Program-made: the position numbers and the translations under genes | Part shown: in pieces, positions 62,946 to 64,000 of the stretch | Layout of the letters: the number at the start of each line of letters is the position of its first letter | How positions within the stretch are numbered: the stretch's first letter is position 1 | Assembly (NCBI RefSeq): GCF_041925275.1 | Contig: NZ_JBHEUZ010000007.1 | Location: forward strand, 124,001-188,000 | Direction: 5' to 3' | Length of the DNA: 64,000 nt | Source: Parapedobacter pyrenivorans_A | GTDB lineage: Bacteria; Bacteroidota; Bacteroidia; Sphingobacteriales; Sphingobacteriaceae | The notes under the pieces: generated by a model | The model's input: the letters and a program-made list of their open reading frames with translations, nothing else | The model's database searches: none | What the model was told of the DNA's origin: nothing

Positions 62946-64000
62946 TTACTCCTCAATCACATTAATCCCGGCCTTCTTCGCCTTGTAGGCAATTTTTTCC
63001 TTCAATCCGTAGTAACTCCAATTGCGTAGCAGAAACTCCTCGTCCTTGGCCACTTCTTCTTTTTGCTGCTGGTTCACCAATAGCAGCGTTCCCGCCTCCG
63101 ACTTCACGCACAGGTCAATCAGCCGCCGGCTGTAGAGGTGCAGCCGACTGTCTACATATTGCTTTTCCTTTGCGTCCCAGTCGTCCAGGCTTTTCAGCTT
63201 GCGCTGGCGGCCCTTACCGGGCCGGTTGTATGTAGACCCGCGTTGCAAGCGGTGCCGCGCAGCCTGTATCGCCAACCGACGATGCAGGAACTCCTCCTTG
63301 TTGCCGATCTGGAACTGTGCTTTCCCCACATTCACCACAATGGGATGCTCGATGGAGAGCGATGCCTCGGCAATGACCGAGTCCTTCAGCTGATGCGCAT
63401 CGCGCTCCATCTCAAACGCCGCTAGCAGGTACAGCTTGCCCTTGTCTATTTTCAGCGAACTGGCGCAGAGTTTCAACGTACCCGCGATGTTGCGCTGTAT
63501 GAGCACGCGCTTATCCGTTTTGTCCTTGCCGAGGTAGGTCTTGAACGGGATTTTGAACAGTGTGAACCGGAATTCGCGGTGCTTTTCGTCGGCCACGAAT
63601 TTCAGCGACTTGCCCGAAAAGGGCAGCGGAATGCTACGCTTGTAGTTGCGCAGTGATTTCTCGCCCTTCCAGTAGGCCGTGCGCTCGGCACTGTACACGC
63701 TGGTCAATGAATTATTCAGGTTGGAAAAGATTTCCGAAGGCATCTTACCCAGCAGCTTGCTGGACAGCACGCGGTAGGTGGTATTCATCCGCGAGGTATT
63801 CAGGATGCCATCCCCATCCTTGGCGCGGTCGGCCAGCTTCACCTTCACCTCGTCGGTAAAGTAAATCAGGTCTTTCACTCGATCCTGCACATACAGGTTC
63901 GTAAAAATGAGGTTGGCCGCCTGGAAAGCCAGGAACTGCCATTCATACAGCTGCTTATAGTGGGCATCTTTTTGCGCTTTGTCTTCGCAGTCCACGTACA
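62946..64000 (-). CDS. Cas12/TnpB-like effector with degenerate RuvC motifs (partial)
   Basis: The frame is open to the window edge (a Tyr codon precedes the GTG at 63995), so the N-terminal part is missing. Counting from that GTG, residues 1-190 hold a helical recognition-lobe-like region and an OB/wedge-like part (FRFTLFKIPFKTY). Residues 210-349 follow the TnpB/Cas12 RuvC order: strand IVVNVGK (219-225), an arginine-rich bridge helix (238-292), strand LLLVNQ (304-309), and FLLRNWSYYGLKEKIAYKA (321-339). The RuvC-I Asp and RuvC-II Glu appear to be Asn (N222, N308). The protein ends at residue 349 with INVIEE, before the zinc ribbon and RuvC-III Asp. No other reading frame continues it. Binding without cutting is the likeliest function; the subtype is not recognised. 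Confidence 0.72.
   Translation of the reverse strand, partial: YVDCEDKAQKDAHYKQLYEWQFLAFQAANLIFTNLYVQDRVKDLIYFTDEVKVKLADRAKDGDGILNTSRMNTTYRVLSSKLLGKMPSEIFSNLNNSLTSVYSAERTAYWKGEKSLRNYKRSIPLPFSGKSLKFVADEKHREFRFTLFKIPFKTYLGKDKTDKRVLIQRNIAGTLKLCASSLKIDKGKLYLLAAFEMERDAHQLKDSVIAEASLSIEHPIVVNVGKAQFQIGNKEEFLHRRLAIQAARHRLQRGSTYNRPGKGRQRKLKSLDDWDAKEKQYVDSRLHLYSRRLIDLCVKSEAGTLLLVNQQQKEEVAKDEEFLLRNWSYYGLKEKIAYKAKKAGINVIEE

Noticed and set aside
62800..62970. A frameshift that cut off the zinc ribbon and RuvC-III of the effector.
   Set aside because: All three - strand frames past the stop lack CxxC pairs or a D-rich RuvC-III motif, and a terminator hairpin follows at 62838-62872.
62946..64000. The gene as a Cas13b effector, because the + strand repeat (GTTG...AACACC) looks like type VI-B repeats.
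   Set aside because: No HEPN R-x4-H motif is seen at the C-terminus, and the RuvC-like strand order with a bridge helix fits Cas12/TnpB. The repeat read on the other strand also fits type V.
62946..64000. The gene as an ordinary IS200/IS605 TnpB.
   Set aside because: There is no zinc ribbon, no TnpA gene and no transposon end structure, and a spaced repeat array lies next to it.

Overview
The window looks like a chromosomal segment of a Bacteroidota bacterium, most likely a member of the Sphingobacteriaceae (Pedobacter/Parapedobacter-like). Supporting signs are two SusC/SusD pairs, promoters of the TTTG / TAnnTTTG type, frequent non-AUG starts with weak Shine-Dalgarno sequences, and Bacteroidota-type families (DUF4374, DUF7009, DUF5009). 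No rRNA, tRNA, insertion sequence or prophage was recognised.

Layout. 1-8.8 kb (+): the end of an ABC exporter, phoH, purC, a STAS protein, rnz, and the histidine genes hisC-hisB-hisH-hisA-hisF-hisIE, without hisG or hisD. 8.9-10.3 kb: a WD40 protein and a GAF-type free methionine sulfoxide reductase, converging. 10.4-16.7 kb (-): an iron/siderophore uptake operon (TonB-dependent receptor, DUF4374 lipoprotein, two small membrane proteins, PepSY protein) behind a consensus promoter with a Fur-like palindrome at the start site. 16.7-20.4 kb (-): purL. 20.6-30.2 kb: molybdenum-cofactor genes in two facing units, tauE-moaD-moaE-fdhD-DUF7009-fdhF-like (+) and moaA-moeA-moaC-mobA-moeB (-), which together make and insert Moco into a formate-dehydrogenase-like enzyme. 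30.4-38.8 kb: a small membrane protein, a cytochrome c, a GH106-type alpha-L-rhamnosidase with a GH99-like partner, a DUF937 protein and an aminopeptidase P. 39.5-58.6 kb (-): a polysaccharide utilisation locus with a ROK regulator, two SusC/SusD pairs, two sulfatases, a GH29 alpha-L-fucosidase and a large esterase, suited to a sulfated, acylated deoxy-sugar glycan. 58.8-60.8 kb (+): a methyltransferase and a DUF5009 membrane protein.

60.8-64 kb is the unusual part. A 670-base gene-poor stretch with a long hairpin is followed by an orphan VapB-like antitoxin gene. Next comes a CRISPR-like array of about 13 strongly diverged 35-36-base repeats with a 64-67-base period, and then the 3' part of a Cas12/TnpB-like gene that runs off the window edge. 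In the visible part the RuvC-I and RuvC-II acidic residues appear to be replaced by Asn, and the protein stops before the zinc ribbon and RuvC-III. An intact, apparently nuclease-dead effector next to a decayed array is the best candidate here for an undescribed system.

All calls rest on reading the sequence and on recalled family features; no database search or structure prediction was run.
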